Shown piece by piece: positions 17,697 through 26,436 of a stretch of 64,000 nucleotides of DNA. The notes under the pieces are model-generated. The model had not been told where the DNA came from. It saw only the letters and a list, made by a program, of their open reading frames with translations, and searched no databases. Origin of the DNA: Solirubrobacteraceae bacterium (lineage in GTDB: Bacteria > Actinomycetota > Thermoleophilia > Solirubrobacterales > Solirubrobacteraceae); contig JAEMQS010000008.1 of the NCBI GenBank assembly GCA_016463765.1, positions 31,689 through 95,688 on the forward strand, in the 5' to 3' direction. The stretch's first letter is position 1, and the number at the start of each line of letters is the position of its first letter. Both the position numbers and the translations under genes were made by a program.

Positions 17697-19051
17697 CGGC
17701 CACCGGGGCCGCCGCTCGGCGGCCCGCCGCACCCGCCGGTCCCAGCCCGACACGCCTCGGCCTGCTCCTCGGCTACGTCGCCGGAACCAGCGGGCTGGGG
17801 CTCGCGGCCGCGCCGATCGTCAGCCGTGAGGTCGCGGCGGAACTCGGGGTCGCCACTGCGCAGACCGCGTGGGTCGTCGCCATCTTCTCGCTCGCGATCG
17901 GCGTGTCGACCCCGGTCTGGGGCCGACTGGCCGACCTGCACGGCGGGCGGCGCGTCGTGGTCCTCGCGTCGCTGGCGTCGGTCGCGGGCACCATCGTCGT
18001 CCTGCTCGCGCCGACCATGCCAGCGCTGCTGGCCGGCCGGTTCCTGCAGGGCGCAGCGAGCGCCGGTCTGTCGATCGTGGCGTTCTCGATCCCGGCGCAG
18101 CGCCTCGATCCGGCAGGGCGGGCACGGGCCCTGGGGGTGCTCACCGCGCTGGCGGCACTCACCCTCGGCGCCGGACCGGTGCTGGGCGCGGCCGCCGAGT
18201 CCCTCGCCGGATGGCGGGCCGCGCTGACCCTCAGCGTGCTCATGCTGCTCGCGGCTCCGGCGCTCGCCCGGATGGCGGCGCCGCCGATGGCCGGCGCGGG
18301 CCGCCACCTCGACCTGGGCGGCGCGTCGCTGGTCCTGGCGACCGGCGTGGCCGCCTTCGTCCTGCTCCAGGCGCGGGCGACCGGCATCGCGCCCGTGATC
18401 GTCGGTCTCGTCGCCATCGCAGGGATCGGCGCCGCGGTCACGCTCGCACGCCATGTGCGCCGGGTCCCGACCGGGTTCCTCCCGCTCGCGGTGGTCCGCA
18501 ACCGGGTGTTCGTCTGGCTGTCACTCTCGGCCGCGGCGCTCATGGCAGGGTTCCTCGGCCTGGGATTCGTCGCGCCGCTCCTGCTGACCGAGAACGTCGA
18601 ACGCTCGTCACTCGAGGTCGGCATGCTGCTGCTCCCGGCGGCGCTGTGCGCGGCGGCGACGGCCCAGGTGGTCGGCATGGTCCGGGGGTCCGTCTCGGCC
18701 GAGGCGATCATGGTCGCGCTCGGCGCCGTCTCGGCGACGGGGGTCTGCGCCGCCGGGTTCGCCGGTGACACGCCCGCCGTCGTCATCGCGGGCCTCGCGG
18801 CGGCGACGTCCGGGTTCGCGGGGGCCCAGGTCGCCATCCTCGACCGCATCGCCGACCTCGTCCCCGTCGCCGACCGCGGCGTGGCGATGGGCGTCTTCAA
18901 CCTCATCTTCATCACCGGCGGCGCGACCGGCGCGGCGGTTGCCGGCGCGGTCGTCGACGTCTCCTCGCTGTCGGCCGCCGCCATTGCGTGCGGGATCCTG
19001 ACGGCCCTCGCGATGCCAACGGCGTGGGCCGCGGCGCGGTCCGGGACCTGA
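17690..19051 (+). CDS. MFS transporter, DHA2-like 14-helix-type or 12-helix drug/metabolite type
   Basis: A 453-residue integral membrane protein with the major facilitator fold. The first half shows TAWVVAIFSLAIGVSTPVWGRLADLHGGRRVV, containing the MFS motif A (GxLaDxxGrRxx) between helices 2 and 3, and GRFLQGAASAGLSIV of motif B-type around helix 4. It resembles drug/proton antiporters but its place as the last gene of the deaminase-carbamoylase operon points to import of the substrate or export of an end product. The GTG start overlaps the IclR stop; a second GTG follows at once. Confidence 0.8.
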   Translation: MVTATGAAARRPAAPAGPSPTRLGLLLGYVAGTSGLGLAAAPIVSREVAAELGVATAQTAWVVAIFSLAIGVSTPVWGRLADLHGGRRVVVLASLASVAGTIVVLLAPTMPALLAGRFLQGAASAGLSIVAFSIPAQRLDPAGRARALGVLTALAALTLGAGPVLGAAAESLAGWRAALTLSVLMLLAAPALARMAAPPMAGAGRHLDLGGASLVLATGVAAFVLLQARATGIAPVIVGLVAIAGIGAAVTLARHVRRVPTGFLPLAVVRNRVFVWLSLSAAALMAGFLGLGFVAPLLLTENVERSSLEVGMLLLPAALCAAATAQVVGMVRGSVSAEAIMVALGAVSATGVCAAGFAGDTPAVVIAGLAAATSGFAGAQVAILDRIADLVPVADRGVAMGVFNLIFITGGATGAAVAGAVVDVSSLSAAAIACGILTALAMPTAWAAARSGT

Positions 19052-19174
19052 CGTCTTCCGCGTGATGCAACGGTTTGCCACAGACAGGACAACGTGGACG
19101 GTGCCCGGCCCTCGGGATTGGCCTCGGCGTCACTGGGACCGTTGCGCCGTCCCCGCGAGCATCCAGTGTGCAGC

Positions 19175-19191
19175 GACCGCGCGGTGCGGTC
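19175..19191. promoter_or_regulatory. Short palindrome in the dihydropyrimidinase leader
   Basis: GACCGC and GCGGTC form a perfect 6-bp inverted repeat around five bases, ending six bases before the GGAAGGA ribosome site of the leader ORF. It could be an operator or an RNA hairpin that hides or exposes that site. The rest of the 19052-19208 gap shows no gene and no clear promoter. Confidence 0.35.
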
Positions 19192-19208
19192 ACCACGGAA
19201 GGATCGTC

Positions 19209-19238
19209 ATGCCCCCGCTGAACGCCCGAAGCCTGTGA
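19209..19238 (+). CDS. Possible 9-codon leader ORF coupled to the dihydropyrimidinase gene
   Basis: ATG with an excellent ribosome site (GGAAGGA, 19197-19203, five bases upstream) encodes MPPLNARSL and stops at TGA 19236-19238. The last base of that stop is the first base of the dihydropyrimidinase ATG. The enzyme gene lacks its own ribosome site, so its translation probably depends on ribosomes finishing this leader. The layout repeats that at 12951-13031. Confidence 0.5.
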   Translation: MPPLNARSL

Positions 19239-20638
19239 TGTACGACGTCCTCGTACGCGGCGGGACCGTGGTCTCCGGGGCGGGTGAACGGCGAGCGGAT
19301 GTCGCCGTCGCGGGCGGCCGGATCGTCGCCGTGGGCGACGACGTGGACCCTGTCGTGCAGGCGCGTGAGCTGGTCGACGCCGACGGCCTGCTCGTGCTGC
19401 CGGGCGTCATCGACGAGCACGTCCACCCGATCTACCACGACGACCCGCGCCAGACGTCGATCGTCGGCGCCTTCGGCGGGGTGACGACGATCATGGGGTT
19501 CGCCTACGCCCACCCAGGCGCGTCGCTGCTGGAGGAGGTCCAGATCCTGCGCGATCGCCACGAGGCCGGATCGGTCCTGGACTACACGATCCACGCGGGC
19601 ATGTTCGACGCCGGCGTGCAGGTCGCCGAGATGCCCGCGGTCGCAGCCACCGGCGTGCGGTCGTTCAAGGTGTTCCTCGCGTATGCCGCGCAGGGATGGA
19701 TGACCGACGACGCATCGCTGGTGTCCGTGCTCCGCGCGTCGCGTGAGGTCGGCGGGCTGGTGATGGTGCACTGCGAGAACGGCCCGGTCATCGACGTCCT
19801 GGAGTCCGAGGCCCGCGCCGGCCTGCTCGGCGACGATCCGGTGGACGCGCTGCTGGCCAGCCGCCCCGACGTGCTGGAGGCCGAGGCGGTCCAGCGGGTC
19901 GCGGCGGTGGCCGAGGCGCTCGACCTGCCGGTCTTCATCGTCCATGTCACCTCGGCGCGTGCGCTGGAGGCGGTGCGGGCCGCGCGCGCCCGCGGGCAGT
20001 GGCTGATCGGCGAGACGTGCCCGCAGTACCTGGCGCTCACCGGCGACGCGGTCCGCGAGTACGGCGCGCTGGCGAAGATCGGCCCGCCGCTGCGCACCGC
20101 CGCCGACAACGAGGCGCTCTGGGCCGGGCTGGCCGACGGGACGCTGCAGACCGTCGGCTCCGACCACGTGCCGAAGAAGCTCGCGTCCGAGCGCGACACG
20201 CCACTGCTGGACGCCGGCTTCGGGGCGCCGTCCATCGAGACGATGCTCCCCATCCTGCTCGACGGCGCGCTGACCGGGCGGATCACGCTGCCGCGGCTCG
20301 TCGAGGTCCTGTGCGAGAACCCCGCGCGGGCGTTCGGGCTGTTCGGGCGCAAGGGGACGGTCAGCGCGGGCGCCGACGCCGACCTGGTCCTGGTCGACCC
20401 GGCGGGTCTGACCACCCTCGGGGTCGCGCACGAGCACACGAACTCCGGGTACTCGCTCTACGAGGGCCGTGAGGTCCGCGGGGCGCTGCGACTGACCATG
20501 GCGGGCGGCCGGATCGTCGTGCGCGACGGGGAGTTGGAGGATGACCGCCCGGCCGGGATGTTCCTGCCGACCGGGCCGTTCAACGACCCGCTCTACGGCC
20601 CTGCGCCGCGTCGCGCGCCGGCACTCACGCCGCAGTGA
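19238..20638 (+). CDS. Dihydropyrimidinase/D-hydantoinase-type cyclic amidohydrolase
   Basis: A 466-residue binuclear amidohydrolase. Metal ligands are His61 and His63 in DEHVHPIYH, the carboxylated lysine Lys144 in SFKVFLAYA, His178 in MVHCEN, the histidine of FIVHVTSARALE, and the aspartate of VGSDHVPKK. The lysine and spacing are those of dihydropyrimidinases and allantoinases. It would open a cyclic ureide such as a dihydropyrimidine or hydantoin, supplying an N-carbamoyl acid to the M20 carbamoylase. It is transcribed in line with the first island operon after a 186-base gap and ends with a 14-base convergent overlap with the DUF3830 gene. Confidence 0.85.
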   Translation: MYDVLVRGGTVVSGAGERRADVAVAGGRIVAVGDDVDPVVQARELVDADGLLVLPGVIDEHVHPIYHDDPRQTSIVGAFGGVTTIMGFAYAHPGASLLEEVQILRDRHEAGSVLDYTIHAGMFDAGVQVAEMPAVAATGVRSFKVFLAYAAQGWMTDDASLVSVLRASREVGGLVMVHCENGPVIDVLESEARAGLLGDDPVDALLASRPDVLEAEAVQRVAAVAEALDLPVFIVHVTSARALEAVRAARARGQWLIGETCPQYLALTGDAVREYGALAKIGPPLRTAADNEALWAGLADGTLQTVGSDHVPKKLASERDTPLLDAGFGAPSIETMLPILLDGALTGRITLPRLVEVLCENPARAFGLFGRKGTVSAGADADLVLVDPAGLTTLGVAHEHTNSGYSLYEGREVRGALRLTMAGGRIVVRDGELEDDRPAGMFLPTGPFNDPLYGPAPRRAPALTPQ

Positions 20639-21041
20639 AGCGGATCGGCTGCGCGCCCTCCCAGAGGGTGCGCACGCCGAGGTCGCGGAGCTGCTCGAGG
20701 CCTTCGTCGATCGTCAGGAAGTGGTTGCCCGCGAGCTGCCCGACGACGCTGGAGAACATGGTCGGCCCGTACGGCACGAGGATCTCGGTCTCGCTCAGCG
20801 GGCCGGGATAGAGCAGCACCTCGCCGGGGGCGGGGTGGCTCGTGGCGTGCTCGGGCCCGAGGTCGAAATCGAAGTCCCCGAGGGGGATCCAGGACGCCTC
20901 GCCGCTCCAGCGCACGTGGACGAGCTGCTGCTCGAACGGCAGGCGCGCGACGAACGCCGCGCACGTCCGCGGCGCGGCGTCGAGCTCCAGCCGGGCGCCG
21001 AAGGTGAAGGGGCCCGCGGTGATGGTCAGCCGTTCGATCAT
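20625..21041 (-). CDS. DUF3830 family protein (cyclophilin-like fold)
   Basis: A 138-residue protein matching my memory of DUF3830 along its full length: FTFGARLELDAAPRTCAAFVARLPF, HVRWSGEASWIPLGDFD, PAPGEVLLYPGPLSETEILVPYG and QLAGNHFLTIDEG. The family is thought to take a cyclophilin-like beta-barrel fold and has no established activity. It is the last gene of the seven-gene minus operon and overlaps the hydantoinase gene by four bases. Its constant company of ring-opening enzymes here makes a role in the same pathway likely, perhaps as an isomerase, racemase or binding protein for a cyclic intermediate. That is inference. Confidence 0.8.
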   Translation of the reverse strand: MIERLTITAGPFTFGARLELDAAPRTCAAFVARLPFEQQLVHVRWSGEASWIPLGDFDFDLGPEHATSHPAPGEVLLYPGPLSETEILVPYGPTMFSSVVGQLAGNHFLTIDEGLEQLRDLGVRTLWEGAQPIRFTAA

Positions 21042-22444
21042 GCCGTCGCTCCACTGGTCGCAGGGGTGCCGAAGGGCGAGCGTGCGACAAACCGCCCGTG
21101 GCCGGGGCCGACGGTCAGGCGCCCGTCCTCGATGACCGGGGTGCCACGGACGAGCACCGTCTCGGGCGCGCCCACGACGGTCATGCCCTCGTACAGGTTG
21201 TAGTCCACCGCGGAGTGGTGGGTGGCCGACGAGATCACCAGCTCGCGCTCGGGGTCGAAGACCACGATGTCCGCGTCCGCGCCCACGGCGATCGAGCCCT
21301 TGTGCGGCGCCAGGCCGAACAGCCGCGCCGGTGTCGTGCTCAGCAGGTCGACCATGCGATGCAGGGAGATGCGGCCCTCGCGCACGCCGAAGTGGTGGGC
21401 GAGGACGAGCCGCTGCTCGATCCCCGGCGCGCCGTTCGGGATCTTCGAGAAGTCGTCCCGGCCCATGGCCTTCTGGTCGGCGAAGCGGAACGGGCAGTGG
21501 TCGGTCGTCAGTTGATCCAGCGCGCCGTCGGCCAGCGCGCGCCAGAGCAGCGGCTGGTTGGAGACATGACGCGGGGGAGGGGAGAAGGTGTACTTCGCGC
21601 CCTCGAACTCCGGCGCGGAGAGTTGCGACTCGTCGCAGAACAGGTACTGCGGGCACGTCTCGGCCCACACGCGCCAGCCAGCCTCGCGCGCCCGGCGGAT
21701 CGAAGCCAGGGCCTCGCCGCAGGAGACGTGCACGACGAACAGGTCGCAGCCCGCGATGCGGGCGAGGTTGATGGCGCGGTTCGTCGCCTCGGCCTCGGCC
21801 TCTGGGGGCCGCGTGAGCGCGTGCTGCTCGGGGCCCGTGCGCCCGGCGGCGAGCGCCTGGCGGGTGAGGACGTCGATCGCGTCGCCGTGCTCGGCGTGGA
21901 CGAGGACGAGCGCGCCCGCGTCGGCGGCGGTCTGCATGACGCGCAGGAGCACGTCGTCGCCGACCATGATCGCGCCCTTGTAGGCCATGAAGAGCTTCCA
22001 GCTCGGCACTCCCGCGTCGACCATCGCGGCCAGCGCGTCGGGCCCGCCGCCGCCCTCGAGGTCCGTGACCGCCAGGTGGAAGCCGACGTCGACGACCGCC
22101 TTGCCCGCGCGGTTGGCCTCCCAGGTCGCGATGGCGTCCTCGAAGGCGACCCCCGCGAACTGCGTGGCGAAGTCGACGATCGTCGTCGTCCCGCCGAACG
22201 CCGCGGCGACGGTCCCGGTGAAGAAGTCGTCGCAGGTCACCGTCCCCGCCGACGGCGACGCCAGATGCGTGTGCGTGTCGACGCCGCCGGGCAGCACGTA
22301 GCGGCCGGCGGCGTCGATGACGCGGTCCGCGGCGACGTCGAGGTCCGCACCGATGAGCACGATGCGCTCGCCCTCGATCAGGACGTCGGCGAGGTAGTCG
22401 TCACTCGCGGTGACGACCCGGCCACCGCGTACCAGCGTCCGCAT
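21038..22444 (-). CDS. D-hydantoinase / dihydropyrimidinase
   Basis: A 468-residue cyclic amidohydrolase with all family residues: His58 and His60 in GVDTHTHLA, carboxylated Lys150 in SWKLFMAYKG with the substrate tyrosine, His183 in LVHAEHGD, the histidine of FVVHVSCGEALA, and the aspartate of TTDHCPF. ETCPQYLF and NGAPGIEQRL are typical of true dihydropyrimidinases and hydantoinases, and it looks closer to those than the protein at 19238-20638 does. It hydrolyses 5,6-dihydropyrimidines or 5-substituted hydantoins to carbamoyl amino acids. It sits between the small dimeric-barrel gene (four-base gap) and DUF3830 (four-base overlap). Confidence 0.9.
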   Translation of the reverse strand: MRTLVRGGRVVTASDDYLADVLIEGERIVLIGADLDVAADRVIDAAGRYVLPGGVDTHTHLASPSAGTVTCDDFFTGTVAAAFGGTTTIVDFATQFAGVAFEDAIATWEANRAGKAVVDVGFHLAVTDLEGGGGPDALAAMVDAGVPSWKLFMAYKGAIMVGDDVLLRVMQTAADAGALVLVHAEHGDAIDVLTRQALAAGRTGPEQHALTRPPEAEAEATNRAINLARIAGCDLFVVHVSCGEALASIRRAREAGWRVWAETCPQYLFCDESQLSAPEFEGAKYTFSPPPRHVSNQPLLWRALADGALDQLTTDHCPFRFADQKAMGRDDFSKIPNGAPGIEQRLVLAHHFGVREGRISLHRMVDLLSTTPARLFGLAPHKGSIAVGADADIVVFDPERELVISSATHHSAVDYNLYEGMTVVGAPETVLVRGTPVIEDGRLTVGPGHGRFVARSPFGTPATSGATA

Positions 22445-22448
22445 CGAC

Positions 22449-22751
22449 CTAGATGACGCTGCCGTAGTGCAGCTTGACCGAGTCGGGGTTCGCGATCTTC
22501 AGCCACTGCTCGTAGACGGGCTTCATCGCGGGGTAGTCGTTGACCTTCTCCCACGCCTCGACGCTGTCGGCCTCGATGACCTCGAGGATGTCGTAGGCGA
22601 TGTCGCCGCTCGTCGAGCGGTCCATCTCGAACACCTCGTACCGGGTGATGCCCGGCTGGCTGCCGCCGATCACCTGGTCGGTGGTCTTCGACCATTCGCG
22701 GTACTGCTCGCGGGTCACGCCCTCCGCGAGGTCGTACGTGATGATGACCAT
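22449..22751 (-). CDS. Small dimeric alpha/beta-barrel protein (HapK/REDY-like)
   Basis: A 100-residue protein beginning MVIITYDLAEGVTREQYREW, with the strand-helix pattern and length of dimeric alpha/beta-barrel (ferredoxin-like) proteins; YEVFEMD and DILEVIEADSVEAWEKV fit the annotation REDY-like protein HapK. Members include EthD- and monooxygenase-like helpers, but no activity is established for this group. It lies between hyuB (two-base gap) and the hydantoinase gene (four-base gap), so it is made with the hydrolases. It may assist a ring isomerisation or act on an unstable intermediate. Confidence 0.65.
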   Translation of the reverse strand: MVIITYDLAEGVTREQYREWSKTTDQVIGGSQPGITRYEVFEMDRSTSGDIAYDILEVIEADSVEAWEKVNDYPAMKPVYEQWLKIANPDSVKLHYGSVI

Positions 22752-22753
22752 GG

Positions 22754-24466
22754 TCACGGGTGGTTCTCCTCCTGGTATCCGTAGACGTCCCGAGCTTCCT
22801 CGGGGGTGATGTAGCCGGCCTGCAGGTCCGCCGCGACGGCGGCCCGGTCGCGCTCGCGCGGGTCGCCGATCCCGCCACCGCCGCCCTGCAGGGAGACGAA
22901 GACATCCCCGGCCTGCAGCGGCAGGTTGGCGAACTTCGACGGTGACGCCAGGTCGTAGACGTGCTGCACGCGGCGCTGCTCGCCGTCGCGCACGAGCTCG
23001 AAGCCGTTGGGCGCGCCGCCGTGCCCGCCGTCGAGGCCGTGGGCCTCGAGGTCGTGGTGGCCGCTGATGGCCGATAGCCGGGTGGGGACCTCGACCTCCA
23101 GGCGCCGCTCGGTGCCCAGGCCGCCGCGCCACTTCCCGGCGCCGCCGGAGCCCTCGCGCAGGGCGAACGCCTGGTAGCGGATCGGGTAGCGGGCCTCCCA
23201 GGCTTCGCACGACTCGTTCTTCGAGTTGGCCATGATGTGCCACATGGCGCTGTTGCCGTCGCCGCCCTCGAAGGCCCCGCAGCCGCCCGCCTGGTAGCTG
23301 TACCAGAGGAACTCGCCACCGTCCTCGGCGGAGCGCTGGCCGCCGCCGGTGGCGTTCTGGCCGGTCGAGTACGAGCCTGCCACCGCGCGGTCGGGCAGCA
23401 GGTCGGACAGCGCGCGCAGTACGACCTCCGCGGCGCGGGCGGCGGGGTCGGCGGTGGTGCCGAACGTCGGCGCGGGGTACGTCGGGTTGACCATGCACCC
23501 GAGCGGTGCGCGCACGTCGATGAGCCGCGTGACGCCGGCGTTCAGCGGCAGGTCGGGGTCGAGCATCGTGATGAGCGAGCCAATGACCGCCGCGCGGGTG
23601 CTCGCGTACGTGCAGTTGATGGGCGCGAGCGCCTGCGGTGACGTGCCCGCGAAGTCTGCGACGACCGTGCCGTCGGGCTGCTTCTCGATCTGCACGCGGA
23701 TGGGGAACGGACCCTCGCCGGTGGCGGTGTCCTCCATGACGTCCTCGCCGGTCGCCGCCCGCGCCGGGAGCCGTTCGACGGCGGCGAGGAAGCGGCGGCG
23801 GCTGTAGGAGATCGCCGCGTCGATGGCGGCCTCGTAGCCGCTCATGCCGTTGCGCTCGACGAGCGCCTGGATGCGCCGCTCGGCCGCGATGGCCGATGCG
23901 ATCTGTGCCTGCATGTCGCCCCAGCACTGGTGCTTGAGGCGGACGTTGCGCAGCACCATGCGGCGCACGTCTTCGCGCAGCACGCCCGCGTCGTAGAGCT
24001 GCACGGCGGGCAGCAGCAGGCCCTCCTGGACGACGTCCTGGGCGACGCCGGACCAGCCGCCGGGCGCCATGCCGCCGACGTCGCTCCAGTGGCCGCGGTT
24101 CGTCGCGAAGCCGACGTGGCGGCCGTCGGCGAACATCGGCCGCACGACGCACACGTCGGCCTGGTGCGTGCCGCCGTCGTACGGGTCGTTGTGGAGGTAG
24201 ACGTCGCCGGGCTGCCACGGCCCGTTGGCCTGGCGGATGACCGCGGCGATCGCGCCCTCCAGGCCGCCCGCGTGCACGCCGACACCCTGGTCCTGGGCGA
24301 TCATCTGGCCGTCGGCGTCGAAGATGCCGCACGTGAAGTCCTCGCCGTGGCAGAAGCACGTCGAGTACGCCGTGCGCGTCGTGGTGATCACCATCTCCTT
24401 GACGGTGTTCACGAGGTAGGACCGCAGGATCTCGGCGGTGAAGGCGTCGGTCTGCACGGTGCTCAC
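22754..24466 (-). CDS. hyuB: Hydantoinase B/oxoprolinase subunit (module 1)
   Basis: A 570-residue HyuB-type protein covering the usual full length. Marks are RTAYSTCFCHGEDFTCGIFD, GDVYLHNDPYDGGTHQADV, FATNRGHWSDVGGM, RNVRLKHQCWGDMQAQI and the glycine-rich end VFVSLQGGGGGIGDPRERD followed by AGYITPEEARDVYG. Together with HyuA it forms an ATP-dependent amidohydrolase that opens hydantoins, N-methylhydantoin, 5-oxoproline or related lactams; in acetone and acetophenone carboxylases the same pair carboxylates. Overlap with hyuA is four bases. A paralogue is at 38936-40702. Confidence 0.9.
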   Translation of the reverse strand: MSTVQTDAFTAEILRSYLVNTVKEMVITTTRTAYSTCFCHGEDFTCGIFDADGQMIAQDQGVGVHAGGLEGAIAAVIRQANGPWQPGDVYLHNDPYDGGTHQADVCVVRPMFADGRHVGFATNRGHWSDVGGMAPGGWSGVAQDVVQEGLLLPAVQLYDAGVLREDVRRMVLRNVRLKHQCWGDMQAQIASAIAAERRIQALVERNGMSGYEAAIDAAISYSRRRFLAAVERLPARAATGEDVMEDTATGEGPFPIRVQIEKQPDGTVVADFAGTSPQALAPINCTYASTRAAVIGSLITMLDPDLPLNAGVTRLIDVRAPLGCMVNPTYPAPTFGTTADPAARAAEVVLRALSDLLPDRAVAGSYSTGQNATGGGQRSAEDGGEFLWYSYQAGGCGAFEGGDGNSAMWHIMANSKNESCEAWEARYPIRYQAFALREGSGGAGKWRGGLGTERRLEVEVPTRLSAISGHHDLEAHGLDGGHGGAPNGFELVRDGEQRRVQHVYDLASPSKFANLPLQAGDVFVSLQGGGGGIGDPRERDRAAVAADLQAGYITPEEARDVYGYQEENHP

Positions 24467-26436
24467 AGGTCCGTCTCCGATACGAGATGGCCTGCGCGCA
24501 GCACCGCGCGGCGGCCGGGGGGAATCACGGTCACGGTCGAGCCCTCCTCGACGAGCAGGGGACCGGCTTGGCCATCCGTTCCGAGGTCGTCACGGGTGAC
24601 GACCGGCACCTCGGTGCCGAAGAGCCGCAGCTCGCGCGACGCCCCGGCCGACGGCGGCGCGACCTCCGCGCTCGCCGCCTCGCCGATCGCGACATCCGGC
24701 CGCAGCCCGACGAGCGTCACCCAGCAGTCGACGGCCTGCACCGGGTCGGCCAGCCGCGTGCCGAAGCGCCGCTCGTGCTCGGCCTCGAAGCGCTCGGCCA
24801 GCGACGCCGGGTCACCCGCGACGGGCATCGCCAGCTCGTGCCACTGGTCGGCGTAGCGCAGCCCGACCCAGCGCTCGGTCAGCAGGTCCGGGACGTCGGT
24901 GCCCGCCAGGCGGGCGGCGGCCTCGCCGCGCAGCTCCTCGAAGACCGCGTCGACCTCCGGTGTGCCGACGGCCTCGACGGGCGCCAGCAGCGTGCGGGTC
25001 TCCGACACGCGCACGTCGGCGGTCAGCAGCCCGACGGCCGACAGCACGCTGCTGTGCGCGGGGACGATGACGGTGCCCATGTCGAGCTCCGCCGCGACCC
25101 CGGTCGCGTGCTGCCCACCCGCGCCGCCGAACGCCACGAGGGCGCAGCTGCGCGGGTCGATGCCGTGGCGGACCGTGACCTGGCGCACGGCCTGGGCCAT
25201 GTTCGCGTTGACGATCTGGTGCATGGCCTTGGCCATCTCGACCGCGTCGACGCCGAACTGCTCGCCGAGCCCGGCCAGCGCGGTCTCGGCCGCGTCGCGG
25301 TCGAGCGCCAGGCTCCCGCCCAGCAGCCCGCCACCGCCCAGGATGCCGAGCACGAGATTCGCGTCGGTGACCGTCGGCTCGGTGCCGCCGCGCCCGTAAC
25401 AGGCCGGTCCGGGCAGGGCGCCCGCCGACCGCGGGCCGACCTGCAGCGCGCCGCCGGCGTCCATCCAGCCGATCGAGCCGCCGCCCGCGCCCACGGTGCT
25501 GATGTCGATCGACCGGGTCCGCGCGGGGACGCCGAACGCGACGTCGAACGTGTCGCGCTCGCGCAGCTCGCCGTCGCGGATGAGGCAGACGTCGCAGCTC
25601 GTCCCGCCCATGTCGAGCGTGATGACGTCGGCGATGCCGAGCTCCCGCGCGACCTGCCGCGCCGCGAGCACGCCCGCCGCCGGGCCGCTCAGCGCGAGCT
25701 GGATCGGCCGCTCCGCCGCGTCGGGCGGGGTGACCACGCCGCCGGCGGAGTGCATGTAGAGCGTTGGGGCGTCGATCGCGCCGCGCAGCTCCTCGGCGTA
25801 CGCGCGCATGGCGGGGACCGCGCTGGCGTTCAGCGTGGCGGTGGACACGCGCTCGTACTCGCCCATCCGCGCGTCGACGTCGGTCGCGCACGTCACCGGG
25901 CGGTCGGGGGCGAGCTCGCGCCAGACCTCGGCGACGACCCGCTCGTGCGCGGGGTTGGCGTACGCGTTGTAGAGCGACACCGCGAGACAGTCGACGCCCG
26001 CGTCGAGCAGGGCGCGGCACGCGGTGGCGATCTCGTCTCGGTCGACCGGCTCGGACTCCGAGCCGTCGCGTTCGATCCGGCCGCCGACCTCGAGCCGGAG
26101 GTGGCGCGGCACGAGCGGCGCCTCCTTGCGGTAGTGCGCGGCGAACGTGCGCTCGCGGAACGAGTACTGGATCTCGAGGATGTCGCGGAACCCGCGCGTG
26201 GTGATGAGGCCGACCGCCGCGCCGGTGCGCTCGATGAGGAGGTTCGTGACGGTCGTCGTGCCGTGGCTGAACTCGGTGACGTCCGCGGGCGTCGCGCCCG
26301 CTGCCTGCAGCGCGGTGATCGTGCCCTCCGCCGGGCCGGTGCCGCTGTTCAGCGCCTTGCCCAGGCGCATGACGCCGTCGTCGCCGAGCGCGACGAGGTC
26401 GGTGAACGTCCCGCCCACGTCACAGCCCACCTTCAT
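24463..26436 (-). CDS. hyuA: Hydantoinase A/oxoprolinase subunit (module 1)
   Basis: A 657-residue HyuA-type ATPase of the acetate/sugar kinase-Hsp70-actin fold. The N-terminal phosphate-binding loop is CDVGGTFTDLVAL; further marks are SHGTTTVTNLLIERTGAAVGL, LSGPAAGVLAAR, TLDMGGTSCDVCLIRDG, ISTVGAGGGSIGWMDAGGAL and VAFGGAGGQHATGVA (canonical GGAGPLHA altered to GGAGGQHA). It activates the lactam with ATP and works with HyuB. It overlaps the aminotransferase gene upstream and hyuB downstream by four bases each, so the three subunits are made in fixed ratio. A paralogue is at 36985-38970. Confidence 0.9.
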   Translation of the reverse strand: MKVGCDVGGTFTDLVALGDDGVMRLGKALNSGTGPAEGTITALQAAGATPADVTEFSHGTTTVTNLLIERTGAAVGLITTRGFRDILEIQYSFRERTFAAHYRKEAPLVPRHLRLEVGGRIERDGSESEPVDRDEIATACRALLDAGVDCLAVSLYNAYANPAHERVVAEVWRELAPDRPVTCATDVDARMGEYERVSTATLNASAVPAMRAYAEELRGAIDAPTLYMHSAGGVVTPPDAAERPIQLALSGPAAGVLAARQVARELGIADVITLDMGGTSCDVCLIRDGELRERDTFDVAFGVPARTRSIDISTVGAGGGSIGWMDAGGALQVGPRSAGALPGPACYGRGGTEPTVTDANLVLGILGGGGLLGGSLALDRDAAETALAGLGEQFGVDAVEMAKAMHQIVNANMAQAVRQVTVRHGIDPRSCALVAFGGAGGQHATGVAAELDMGTVIVPAHSSVLSAVGLLTADVRVSETRTLLAPVEAVGTPEVDAVFEELRGEAAARLAGTDVPDLLTERWVGLRYADQWHELAMPVAGDPASLAERFEAEHERRFGTRLADPVQAVDCWVTLVGLRPDVAIGEAASAEVAPPSAGASRELRLFGTEVPVVTRDDLGTDGQAGPLLVEEGSTVTVIPPGRRAVLRAGHLVSETDL

